Shown piece by piece: positions 5,298 through 11,248 of a stretch of DNA of 12,111 bases; position 1 is the stretch's first letter; each line of letters begins with the position of its first letter. A model generated the notes under the pieces. It was not told where the DNA came from and did not search any database. It saw only the letters and a program-made list of their open reading frames with translations. Origin of the DNA: Anaerolineae bacterium (GTDB taxonomy: Bacteria > Chloroflexota > Anaerolineae > 4572-78); the NCBI GenBank assembly GCA_027022125.1, contig JALVZI010000159.1, positions 1 through 12,111 on the forward strand, read 5' to 3'. The translations under genes were made by a program, and so were the position numbers.

Positions 5298-6125
5298 ATG
5301 CTATCAAAATTCAGAAATCACGTTTTTAATGAAGATGTATTGCATATTCTAAAGCAACTGCCTGATGATTCGGTCGATACGATTTACGGCGACCCGGATT
5401 ACAATGTCGGTATCAATTACGCTGGAAAAAATTACACGCAAAAATGGGACGCATACATTGAATGGTACATTGAATTGACCAGAGAAAGTATGCGGGTGCT
5501 GAAACCCACCGGCAATTTATTTATGATAAACTATCCCAAACAGAACGCATGGTTGCGAGTAAAATATCTGGATAATGCGGCTTATGCGGTTCACGATTAT
5601 GTTTGGGTTTATAATACAAATGTCGGGCATAGCAAGCGGAAATTCACAACCGCCCATCGTTCAATTTTGCACGCCACCAAAACAAAAAACAATAAATTTT
5701 TCAAAGAGCATGTGGTTCAACCCTATAAAAATCCCAACGATAAGCGCATTCGCCAACGAATTGCCGAAGGGCATAAAGGGCGAATGCCGTACAGTTGGTT
5801 TTACTTTGATTTGGTAAAAAACGTTTCAAAAGATAAAACATTTCACGCCGCACAAATTCCGTTGCCGCTGGTTGAAATGCTGATAAAAGCGTCCACCCAA
5901 AAAGGGGATGATGTGTTCATTCTATTTGGCGGCTCCGGTTCGGAAGTTGTATTGTGCCAGCAGTTGGAACGAAATTTTATCTCTTGCGAAATACACCCCG
6001 ATTATTACCGGTTGATTCTTGACCGTTTGGAACATAACGGCGCCATTCGCCCCGAATATCGCTTGCAATATCGCCAAACGCTAGAAAAGAGTGCTGCTGC
6101 TCAATTGCGCTTGTTGGAAAAGTAA
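5298..6125 (+). CDS. DNA amino-methyltransferase, beta class, of the R-M cassette
   Basis: A 275-aa DNA methyltransferase, probably N6-adenine, protecting host DNA from the adjacent nuclease. Motif order is IV first, then X and I, i.e. the beta group. The catalytic loop is GDPDYNVGINY (31-41), the motif X-like AdoMet segment HAAQIPLPLVEMLIKAST (183-200), and motif I FGGSGS (210-215) followed by acidic EIHPDYY (231-237). KPTGNLFMINYPK (69-81) matches the usual strand after motif IV. The catalytic tetrad is DPDY instead of DPPY, an unusual variant. Translation is probably coupled: the nuclease stop TAG and this ATG are separated by a single base, with no strong ribosome site. Its stop is three bases from the stop of the convergent mutase gene. 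Confidence 0.92.
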   Translation: MLSKFRNHVFNEDVLHILKQLPDDSVDTIYGDPDYNVGINYAGKNYTQKWDAYIEWYIELTRESMRVLKPTGNLFMINYPKQNAWLRVKYLDNAAYAVHDYVWVYNTNVGHSKRKFTTAHRSILHATKTKNNKFFKEHVVQPYKNPNDKRIRQRIAEGHKGRMPYSWFYFDLVKNVSKDKTFHAAQIPLPLVEMLIKASTQKGDDVFILFGGSGSEVVLCQQLERNFISCEIHPDYYRLILDRLEHNGAIRPEYRLQYRQTLEKSAAAQLRLLEK

Positions 6126-6128
6126 CCG

Positions 6129-7472
6129 TCACAACCATTTCTCCAGCGCATCCTGCACGGTGGCGGTGATTTCCGCCAAATCGTCCGCCGTTTCCCCTTC
6201 GACGCGCCAACTGAGCGCGGGCTGGGTGTTCGATGGTCGCACCAGCGCCCAACCGCGTGGAAAAAAGATTTTCACGCCGTCAATCTCATCCTGCGGATAC
6301 TCGCTGAAATGCGCTTTCAGTTTCGCAATCACTGCCGATTTTTCCCCGTCGGGGCACGCCACCCGCCGGTTGGGCGAGGTGTGATAGCGCGGCAAATCGG
6401 CAATCAGCGCAGATAACGGGCGCGATTGCCCCGCCAACAGATTCAGCAGATGCACCGCCGCCAAAATCGCATCGTCAAAACGAAACTCATCATCCATAAT
6501 GAAAATGTGCCCCGCCGACTCCCCGCCGAGTTGCGCGCCGACTTCCTTCATCTTTTCATGCACAAAAGCATAGCCCACCGGCGCAGCGATTGCCGTGCCG
6601 CCGTGCGCCGTCACATCATCCGCCAGCGCGCGGGTGCTGGAAGCATCGTGTACCACCGTCACCGCGCCGACCTGCGCCGCCAGCCGCCGCGCCAGCAGCA
6701 TCAAAACCACATCGCCGAAATGCACGCCGCCGCGGTCATCAATCAGCGCCAGCCGGTCACCGTCGCCGTCAAACGCAAAACCGCAATCGGCATTATTTTG
6801 CCGAACCGCGTCCACTGCCGCCGCGAGCGCATTTTCGGCGGTAGGGTCGGGGTTGCGGTTGGGGAACGTGCCATCCAACTCGGTGAAAAGTTCGATGACG
6901 GTGTGTCCCAGCCGCCGCAGAAACGCCGAAACCACCGCACCATTCGCGCCGTTGCCGCCATCCACCACAATTTTCAGCGACCGTCCGGGCATCACCAGCC
7001 GCTCCAGCGCGTCCAGATACGGCATCAACACATCGCGCGGCATCGCCAACCCGTCGCCCTGCGGAAAGTTGCCCGCCTGCGCCCGCCGGTACAGATTTTG
7101 CAGCGTGTCGCCCGTCAGCGTGCGAGACTCATCGCGCAATTTAAAACCGTTATCGGCGGGGGGATTGTGACTCGCTGTGACCATGATGCCGCCGTTTGCC
7201 TGAAAATAGTCCACCGCAAAATTGAGCGCGGGGGTGGGAACCAACCCCACATCGAACACAGTTGCGCCGGTGGCGGTCAGACCATCCACCAGCGTTTGGC
7301 TGATGCGCGGCGAACTTTGCCGCACGTCGCGCCCCACCACCAGCGTCGGGGCGGGCGTATTTGCGGCAAAATGCGCACCCATCGCCTGCCCGATGCGGAA
7401 AACGATGTCGTCGGGCAGGTCACGGTCGGCATTGCCGCGGATGCTAAACTGTCGAAAGATGTTCGGGTTCAT
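6129..7472 (-). CDS. Phosphomannomutase/phosphoglucomutase
   Basis: Alpha-D-phosphohexomutase of the PMM/PGM group, interconverting hexose 6-phosphates and 1-phosphates to feed nucleotide-sugar synthesis. At 447 aa it is full length. Phosphoserine loop TASHNP is at 99-104 (S101), metal loop DGDGDR at 235-240, sugar loop GGESAGH at 316-322, and phosphate-binding loop RPSNTQP at 412-418. The SNTQP form favours PMM/PGM over GlmM, whose loop is usually SGTEP. The ATG at 7472 has only a weak GAG upstream and the heptamer leader begins nine bases before it. The final 28 codons come from a copy of a sequence that also survives at 4369-4458, so the gene's 3' end was rebuilt when the cassette entered. 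Before that it probably lay directly upstream of the GlmU-like gene, a sensible pathway pairing. Confidence 0.93.
   Translation of the reverse strand: MNPNIFRQFSIRGNADRDLPDDIVFRIGQAMGAHFAANTPAPTLVVGRDVRQSSPRISQTLVDGLTATGATVFDVGLVPTPALNFAVDYFQANGGIMVTASHNPPADNGFKLRDESRTLTGDTLQNLYRRAQAGNFPQGDGLAMPRDVLMPYLDALERLVMPGRSLKIVVDGGNGANGAVVSAFLRRLGHTVIELFTELDGTFPNRNPDPTAENALAAAVDAVRQNNADCGFAFDGDGDRLALIDDRGGVHFGDVVLMLLARRLAAQVGAVTVVHDASSTRALADDVTAHGGTAIAAPVGYAFVHEKMKEVGAQLGGESAGHIFIMDDEFRFDDAILAAVHLLNLLAGQSRPLSALIADLPRYHTSPNRRVACPDGEKSAVIAKLKAHFSEYPQDEIDGVKIFFPRGWALVRPSNTQPALSWRVEGETADDLAEITATVQDALEKWL
6142..6215. repeat. Right copy of 74-bp direct repeat flanking the R-M cassette
   Basis: The intact copy of the mutase 3' coding sequence, in direct orientation to 4385-4458. 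Three mismatches all lie at the end nearest the cassette. Confidence 0.93.
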
Positions 7473-7481
7473 AAAATGCTC

Positions 7482-7556
7482 GTGATTCGTGATTCGTGAT
7501 TCGTGATTCGTGATTCGTGATTCGTGATTCGTGATTCGTGATTCGTGATTCGTGAA
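7482..7556. repeat. Heptamer tandem array, 10 units of gtgattc plus gtgaa (element C, leader side)
   Basis: Ten gtgattc units, a one-base variant (t for g) of the unit in elements A and B, and homogeneous throughout. In the mutase sense strand it reads GAATCAC and fills the leader between the -10 and a point nine bases before the ATG. Confidence 0.97.
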
Positions 7557-7559
7557 ATG

Positions 7560-7587
7560 AGCATAACATCTGTGGGATGATTGTCAA
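7560..7587 (-). promoter_or_regulatory. Sigma70-type promoter of the mutase inside element C
   Basis: Minus strand TTGACA (7587-7582), 16-base spacer, TATGCT (7565-7560), followed within a few bases by the heptamer array. Same core context (gattgtcaaatcac on plus) as element A. Confidence 0.78.
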
Positions 7588-7622
7588 ATCACGCATCACG
7601 TTTTCACGCATCACGCTTCACG
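7588..7622. repeat. Imperfect inverted arm of element C
   Basis: Units atcacgc, atcacgt, tttcacgc, atcacgc and ttcacg on the plus strand, opposite in orientation to the array across the mutase promoter. They lie just upstream of the divergent promoter at 7629, so the arm sits between two divergent promoters. Confidence 0.83.
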
Positions 7623-7628
7623 TTTTTG

Positions 7629-7657
7629 TTGACAGAGTGCGCCGGGTCATCTATACT
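7629..7657 (+). promoter_or_regulatory. Strong sigma70-type promoter of the hydrolase-peptidase unit
   Basis: TTGACA (7629-7634), 17-base spacer, TATACT (7652-7657): perfect -35, near-perfect -10 and optimal spacing. It is followed by a short leader without a heptamer array and an AGGAGA ribosome site at 7691-7696. Confidence 0.85.
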
Positions 7658-7703
7658 ATTTTAAACTGCAAAAAATCTCATATCAATCAAAGGAGATGGA
7701 ACG

Positions 7704-8393
7704 ATGGCGATAAAATACACATACGTTGGTCATGCAACCCATTTTTTGGATGTGAACGGTACAAAAATTGTCATTGACCCGTTTTTTGGCGATAACCCCA
7801 GCACCGACATGGCAGCGGATGCGGTGGAAGCCGATTATATTTTGCTGACACACGGACATTATGACCATGTGGCGGATGCGGTGGCAATTGCCAGACACAC
7901 GGGCGCAACCGTGGTGAGCAATTTTGAAATTTCCAACTGGCTGGGACAGCAGGGTGTGCCGCAAGAGCAACTGCACGCCCAGCACATCGGCGGCGGATTC
8001 AATCACAGTTTCGGGTATGTGAAATTGACCATTGCCCATCACGGCTCCGGGTTGCCCGATGGCAGCGACGGCGGCAATCCGGCGGGGCTGCTCATCACCG
8101 CCGACGGCAAAAAGTTGTATTTCGCCGGCGATACCGGTCTGTTTTACAGTATGAAACTCATCGGAGAAGAAGGGCTGGATTTGGCGGTATTGCCCATCGG
8201 CGATAATTTTACGATGGGACCCGATGACGCGCTGCGCGCCGTGAAATTGCTGTCGCCGAAAGTGGTGGTTCCCAGCCATTACGATACATGGGAACTCATC
8301 GCGCAAGACCCGCAAGCGTGGAAAAATCGGGTGGAAGCGGAAACCGACGCGAAAGTAGCAGTGCTGAAACCGGGCGAATCGCTGGACGTGTAA
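7704..8393 (+). CDS. UPF0173 family metal-dependent hydrolase (metallo-beta-lactamase fold)
   Basis: A 229-aa protein of the metallo-beta-lactamase superfamily, UPF0173/YtkL-UlaG-like group. It opens with IKYTYVGHATHFLDVNG and IDPFF, typical of the group. The metal-binding THGHYDH is at 49-55, a further histidine pair AHHG at 111-114, GDT at 142-144 and SHYDT at 191-195. No signal peptide or membrane segment, so cytoplasmic. The start has a good AGGAGA site 7-8 bases upstream. The true substrate of this family is not settled; relatives act on phosphoesters or lactones. It is the first gene of a plus-strand unit with the two genes that follow, the next one starting about 36 bases downstream. 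I see no obvious functional link to them. Confidence 0.93.
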   Translation: MAIKYTYVGHATHFLDVNGTKIVIDPFFGDNPSTDMAADAVEADYILLTHGHYDHVADAVAIARHTGATVVSNFEISNWLGQQGVPQEQLHAQHIGGGFNHSFGYVKLTIAHHGSGLPDGSDGGNPAGLLITADGKKLYFAGDTGLFYSMKLIGEEGLDLAVLPIGDNFTMGPDDALRAVKLLSPKVVVPSHYDTWELIAQDPQAWKNRVEAETDAKVAVLKPGESLDV

Positions 8394-8431
8394 CTCGGGG
8401 GCGGCACACCGCTCCGGTCGGGAGGAAAATG

Positions 8432-8692
8432 ATGGCGGATTCGCTGGGCGAGATGGTTGAGCGTGCACAGCAGGTAAAAGCCAAATACGAACCCCATCTG
8501 CTGAAAAAGAAAAATGTAGTGGGGGTGGGTATCGGTTTTAAACATACACCGCAGGGCGAAAATATCGCTATTATGGTGAATGTGGCACAAAAAGAGCCGC
8601 TGTCTGCGCTGGCAGAAGAAGACCGCATCCCCAAAACGCTGGAAGATTTTCCGGTGGATGTGGTGGTTGTGGGTGAAATTCAGGCGTTTTGA
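8432..8692 (+). CDS. Small free-standing homologue of the peptidase N-terminal domain
   Basis: An 86-aa protein preceded by a GGAGG ribosome site at 8421-8425. Spacing favours ATG 8432 over the adjacent ATG 8429. The longer in-frame extension back to 8288 would overlap the hydrolase gene and is rejected. Residues 22-86 align along the whole N-terminal domain (18-84) of the serine peptidase encoded next. By eye 31 of 65 aligned residues are identical with one two-residue gap, including NVVGVG, VNV, LAE-D-IPK, DVV and the closing AF. It has no catalytic residues. An inhibitor, pro-domain-like chaperone or targeting partner of the peptidase is plausible by analogy with protease propeptides, but this is inference. 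The domain has no function known to me. Confidence 0.85.
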   Translation: MADSLGEMVERAQQVKAKYEPHLLKKKNVVGVGIGFKHTPQGENIAIMVNVAQKEPLSALAEEDRIPKTLEDFPVDVVVVGEIQAF

Positions 8693-8697
8693 TGGTT

Positions 8698-8780
8698 GTC
8701 AGTTTTCAGTTATCAGTTTTTAGTTATCAGAAATTTGAGACTGCTAAAAATTGCATACTGACCACTGACCGCTGATAACT
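8698..8780. repeat. Inverted heptamer arrays of the tcagttatcag type (element E)
   Basis: 8698-8730 has units cagtttt/cagttat/cagtttt/tagttat. 8758-8780 has ctgaccactgaccg then ctgataact, the inverted counterpart. A 27-base unique spacer (8731-8757) lies between. The spacer contains TTGAGA (8735-8740) but no convincing -10 at normal distance, so a promoter here is only possible. Confidence 0.8.
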
Positions 8781-8795
8781 ATTTTAGGAGACTCT

Positions 8796-9797
8796 ATGGC
8801 ACTGGATATCGGTGAAGTTGTTTCCACCAAACAGGCAAATGTGCAGCATCTCATTGCGCGCCGAAATGTGGTCGGGGTGGGCGTGGGCTATAAAGTCACG
8901 TCCAGCGGTCCCACCGATGAATTGTCGGTGGTGGTGAATGTGGAACGCAAATTGCCGGTGGCGCAACTGGCAGAATCCGACCTCATCCCCAAAAATATAA
9001 ACGGCGTGCGCACCGATGTGGTGGAAACGGGTGCTATCCGTGCATTTCAGGGGCATCGAGACCTGTGGCGACCGACCATCCCCCCCGGCGTTTCGATTGG
9101 GCATTATGCCATCACCGCCGGCACTTTCGGGTGTCTGGTGCGGCGCGGCGACGATATTTTCATTCTCAGCAATAACCATGTGCTGGCAGATGTGAATGCG
9201 GGCAATCCCGGCGATGCCATCATCCAACCGGGGCGATACGATGGCGGCACGGATGCAGACCGGGTGGCGACGCTGGAAACGTTTATCCCGCTCGATTTCG
9301 GCGGTGATGAGCCGGGCTGCAATATCGCCCGAACCACTGCCGGTGCGCTGAATATGGTGGCACGATGGCTCGGTTCGCAGCACCGGTTGCAGGCGTATAA
9401 AAAAACTTCCGGCACAAATTTGGTGGATGCGGCGCTGGCTCGCCCGCTGAATCCGGAGATGTTCACGCCGTATATTTTTGAAATCGGGCGTCCGAAAGGG
9501 AGCCGCTCGATTGGGTTGGGGGGGAAAGTGAAAAAAAGCGGGCGCACCACCGGTTACACCGAAGGGCGCATCGTGCAAATTGATGTGACCACTTCGGTGA
9601 TATACAACGGGCGCGCGGCAACTTTTAACGGGCAGTTGATGGCGGGGGCGATGTCTGCGCCGGGCGATTCGGGGTCGGCGGTGCTGGATGAAGAGAATTA
9701 TGTGGTCGGGCTGTTGTTTGCCGGGTCGAACAATACCACGCTGATAAACCCCATCGAGCACGTGTTGTCTGCCCTGAATGTGGAAATTGTGACCTGA
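8796..9797 (+). CDS. Trypsin-fold serine peptidase, NAL1-like, with N-terminal accessory domain
   Basis: A 333-aa protein with a complete chymotrypsin-type triad in the usual order: H128 in ILSNNHVLA, D211 in LVDAALARP, and S292 in APGDSGSAV. Residues 1-84 form a separate domain (NVVGVGVGYK at 24-33, VVVNVERKLP at 45-54, DVVETGAIRAF at 74-84) that is also encoded alone by the preceding gene. There is no signal peptide or transmembrane segment, so it probably acts in the cytoplasm, unlike most trypsins. The general pattern (NNHVLA, BDAALA-type aspartate, GDSGS) matches the bacterial S1-like group related to plant NAL1. The start at 8796 has an AGGAG site at 8786-8790. Substrate unknown. It is cotranscribable with the small homologue, although a repeat region separates them. 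Confidence 0.9.
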   Translation: MALDIGEVVSTKQANVQHLIARRNVVGVGVGYKVTSSGPTDELSVVVNVERKLPVAQLAESDLIPKNINGVRTDVVETGAIRAFQGHRDLWRPTIPPGVSIGHYAITAGTFGCLVRRGDDIFILSNNHVLADVNAGNPGDAIIQPGRYDGGTDADRVATLETFIPLDFGGDEPGCNIARTTAGALNMVARWLGSQHRLQAYKKTSGTNLVDAALARPLNPEMFTPYIFEIGRPKGSRSIGLGGKVKKSGRTTGYTEGRIVQIDVTTSVIYNGRAATFNGQLMAGAMSAPGDSGSAVLDEENYVVGLLFAGSNNTTLINPIEHVLSALNVEIVT

Positions 9798-9823
9798 AAA
9801 AATCCGTTCAGGATAAAATTTTT
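9793..9823 (+). terminator. Weak candidate terminator after the peptidase
   Basis: CCTGAA (9793-9798), an 8-base loop, TTCAGG (9807-9812), followed by an A/T-rich run. The stem is only six pairs and the U-tract is broken, so this is a low-certainty call. The stop codon TGA lies inside the stem. Confidence 0.4.
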
Positions 9824-9824
9824 A

Positions 9825-9919
9825 GGGCGTGTTGACGTTTTGTTTTCAGTGGGAAAAACGCCCTTCGATACGCCCTGCGGGCTACTCAGGATGAAAAATC
9901 GGCAAACGTCAACAGAACC
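9825..9919. mobile_element. Small MITE-like element flanked by TA
   Basis: A 95-bp segment with imperfect terminal inverted repeats: GGGCGTGTTGACGTTT at the left and, read inward on the other strand, GGTTCTGTTGACGTTT at the right. The inner 11 bases are perfectly inverted (9830-9840 and 9904-9914). Both outer edges are bordered by TA (9823-9824, 9920-9921), the target duplication expected for IS630/Tc1-mariner type movement. No coding capacity. The middle contains an internal small palindrome ccctgcggg. Confidence 0.55.
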
Positions 9920-9967
9920 TAGTTCACAGATACTGTTAGCATCGTTTTGTTTATCCCGAACTCAGAT

Positions 9968-9999
9968 AAAAAAGGCTTCTCGATTGAGAAACCTTTTTT
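9968..9999. terminator. Bidirectional intrinsic terminator
   Basis: AAAAAAGG-c-TTCTC, loop GATT, GAGAA-a-CCTTTTTT: thirteen pairs with one mismatch, bounded by A and T tracts on both sides. It can stop transcription from the plus-strand peptidase unit and from the minus-strand response regulator, whose TAA stop begins inside the T tract. Confidence 0.88.
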
Positions 10000-10360
10000 A
10001 TACTGCTAATTCTTCGTCTTCCGGGGGGGCTAGCGCAATATCAATGCGCGTTTCCAGTTCGGCGACGGTAAACGGCTTTGCTAGAAATGATTGTTCCTCT
10101 ACAATGGTGTTGGGGTTGCCGCTCATGAACAATACGGGCACTTCGGGCGCGATACGGTATGCGGCACGCGCCACATCTATGCCGTTCTTTTCTGGCATCC
10201 GAATATCAGATAATATCAAATCGTACCTGTTTGTGTTCAACAGTTGAATTGCATCTTGCCCACTGTCTGCAAAATCCGCATTATGTCCCAACGCTGGCAG
10301 TGCCTGTTTTAAAAAGTCAATTATCGCCTTGTCATCATCTACAACTAATATTCTTGTCAT
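9998..10360 (-). CDS. Single-domain response regulator (CheY-like receiver)
   Basis: A 120-aa phosphoacceptor domain without an output domain. Acidic pocket D8-D9, phosphorylation site D52 in LILSDIRMPEKNG, S80 in LFMSG as the switch Ser/Thr, and K95 in LAKPF are all in place. It probably relays signal by protein interaction, not by DNA binding. The start at 10360 has an AAGGAA ribosome site. It lies downstream of, and on the same strand as, a histidine kinase and a methyltransferase, so the kinase is a candidate partner, but a separate promoter lies directly upstream. Confidence 0.94.
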   Translation of the reverse strand: MTRILVVDDDKAIIDFLKQALPALGHNADFADSGQDAIQLLNTNRYDLILSDIRMPEKNGIDVARAAYRIAPEVPVLFMSGNPNTIVEEQSFLAKPFTVAELETRIDIALAPPEDEELAV

Positions 10361-10404
10361 GGTTTCCTTACCTTACTCGTTATATGCGTAAATATAGTGA
10401 GTCC

Positions 10405-10413
10405 ATTATAGCA
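10405..10413 (-). promoter_or_regulatory. Extended -10 promoter of the response regulator
   Basis: Minus strand TGC-TATAAT (10413-10405), a perfect -10 with the TGN extension, about 45 bases before the ATG. The nearest -35-like box, TTTACA at 10437-10432, is 21 bases away, too far for a standard pair, which fits an extended -10 type. The surrounding 10361-10480 region is strongly AT-rich. Confidence 0.65.
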
Positions 10414-10480
10414 AATTTTCCGCAAAAAAAGTGTAAATATACCGTAAATCTTTATAATCGAATCTAAAAGTACCTAAAAA

Positions 10481-11248
10481 CTACTTTTTTTGCGCCAAAA
10501 ATATCATTCGCGGACTCTCTGCATAAAAGAGCGACTGGTCATAATCACCCAATATTTCAGCCACGGCAAATCCTGTGCCGTTTAATAACAACTCCATTTC
10601 AAAGCGATGCACATACCGCATGGGGAAATTCAGCGTGTGCCGCCGCATATTTCCCGTTTCATCCATTTCATCCAGCAAAAATGTTACCTGCTGAATTTGC
10701 TCATCCAACTGCAACTGCCGAGACACAAACCACTGCATGGTGTTGCCGTCGGGGGTGGTAAACTGTTTCGCCAGTTCCACCCGACCATCTGCTTCTGCCA
10801 GTGCGGGCGGGTACGGATGGTACACATCCACCACCAGCCATCCACCGGGACGCAGATGCCGGTGCACGGTTTTCAGCGTTGATTGCTGGTCGGCGATGGT
10901 TAGGCAGTGCATAATGGTGTTAATGGGGATGAACGCCATATCGAAATCGGTGCGGGATAAACTGAATTCCCGCATATCTGCCCGCACCAGTGTCGCCTGC
11001 TCTCCGAAATCTCCGGCATCAATTTTCTTTTGTGCCGCTGCCAGCGCATCCGCCGAAAGGTCAATACCCGTCACGCGGAACCCCGCTTCGAGCAGCGGGA
11101 TGGTCACCCGACCGGTTCCGCAGCCAATTTCCAGTATATCGGTTCCCGATTCTGCCGCCAGTGCCAGCCACATTTCAATATCATCGGTGCGGTCGGCGTA
11201 AATCAAATCGTAATAGCGGGCAATGGTGTCGAAATCGGGTTGTGTCAT
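10481..11248 (-). CDS. Class I SAM-dependent methyltransferase
   Basis: A 255-aa methyltransferase of the Rossmann-fold class I type (methyltransferase-11/25-like). Motif I ILEIGCGTGRV at 38-48, acidic GIDLS at 61-65, motif II-like RADMREF at 89-95, and post-motif LRPGGWLVVDVYHPYP at 132-147. It is cytoplasmic, with a small-molecule or protein target that cannot be read from the sequence. Its ATG overlaps the TGA of the histidine kinase gene (ATGA, 11248-11245), implying translational coupling and shared expression with the kinase. Confidence 0.92.
   Translation of the reverse strand: MTQPDFDTIARYYDLIYADRTDDIEMWLALAAESGTDILEIGCGTGRVTIPLLEAGFRVTGIDLSADALAAAQKKIDAGDFGEQATLVRADMREFSLSRTDFDMAFIPINTIMHCLTIADQQSTLKTVHRHLRPGGWLVVDVYHPYPPALAEADGRVELAKQFTTPDGNTMQWFVSRQLQLDEQIQQVTFLLDEMDETGNMRRHTLNFPMRYVHRFEMELLLNGTGFAVAEILGDYDQSLFYAESPRMIFLAQKK

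Larger units (their letters stand above)
4459..6141 (+). mobile_element. Inserted restriction-modification cassette
   Basis: Approximate limits of foreign DNA, bounded by the two direct-repeat copies of the mutase 3' end. It contains one promoter and two tightly packed plus-strand genes (nuclease, methyltransferase). There is no transposase or integrase. It is visibly more AT-rich than its surroundings: by hand count 23 of 60 bases are G or C at 4561-4620 against 42 of 60 at 6601-6660 in the mutase. The right limit is uncertain by some ten bases because the methyltransferase ends three bases before the mutase stop. Insertion of R-M systems with long target duplication is an established pattern; this case resembles it. 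Confidence 0.78.

Noticed and set aside
4520..6125. Toxin-antitoxin pair
   Set aside because: The second gene has clear beta-class DNA methyltransferase motifs and the first a restriction-type active site, so restriction-modification explains the pair better.
6426..7499. Plus-strand open frame opposite the mutase
   Set aside because: Antisense shadow rich in Arg/His with no domain; the mutase motifs are complete on the other strand.
8288..8431. Longer N-terminus for the 86-aa protein
   Set aside because: It would overlap the hydrolase gene by about 100 bases, and a GGAGG site sits immediately before ATG 8429/8432.
8731..8770. Promoter inside element E for the peptidase
   Set aside because: TTGAGA is present, but at 15-18 bases no sequence resembles a -10; left as possible only.
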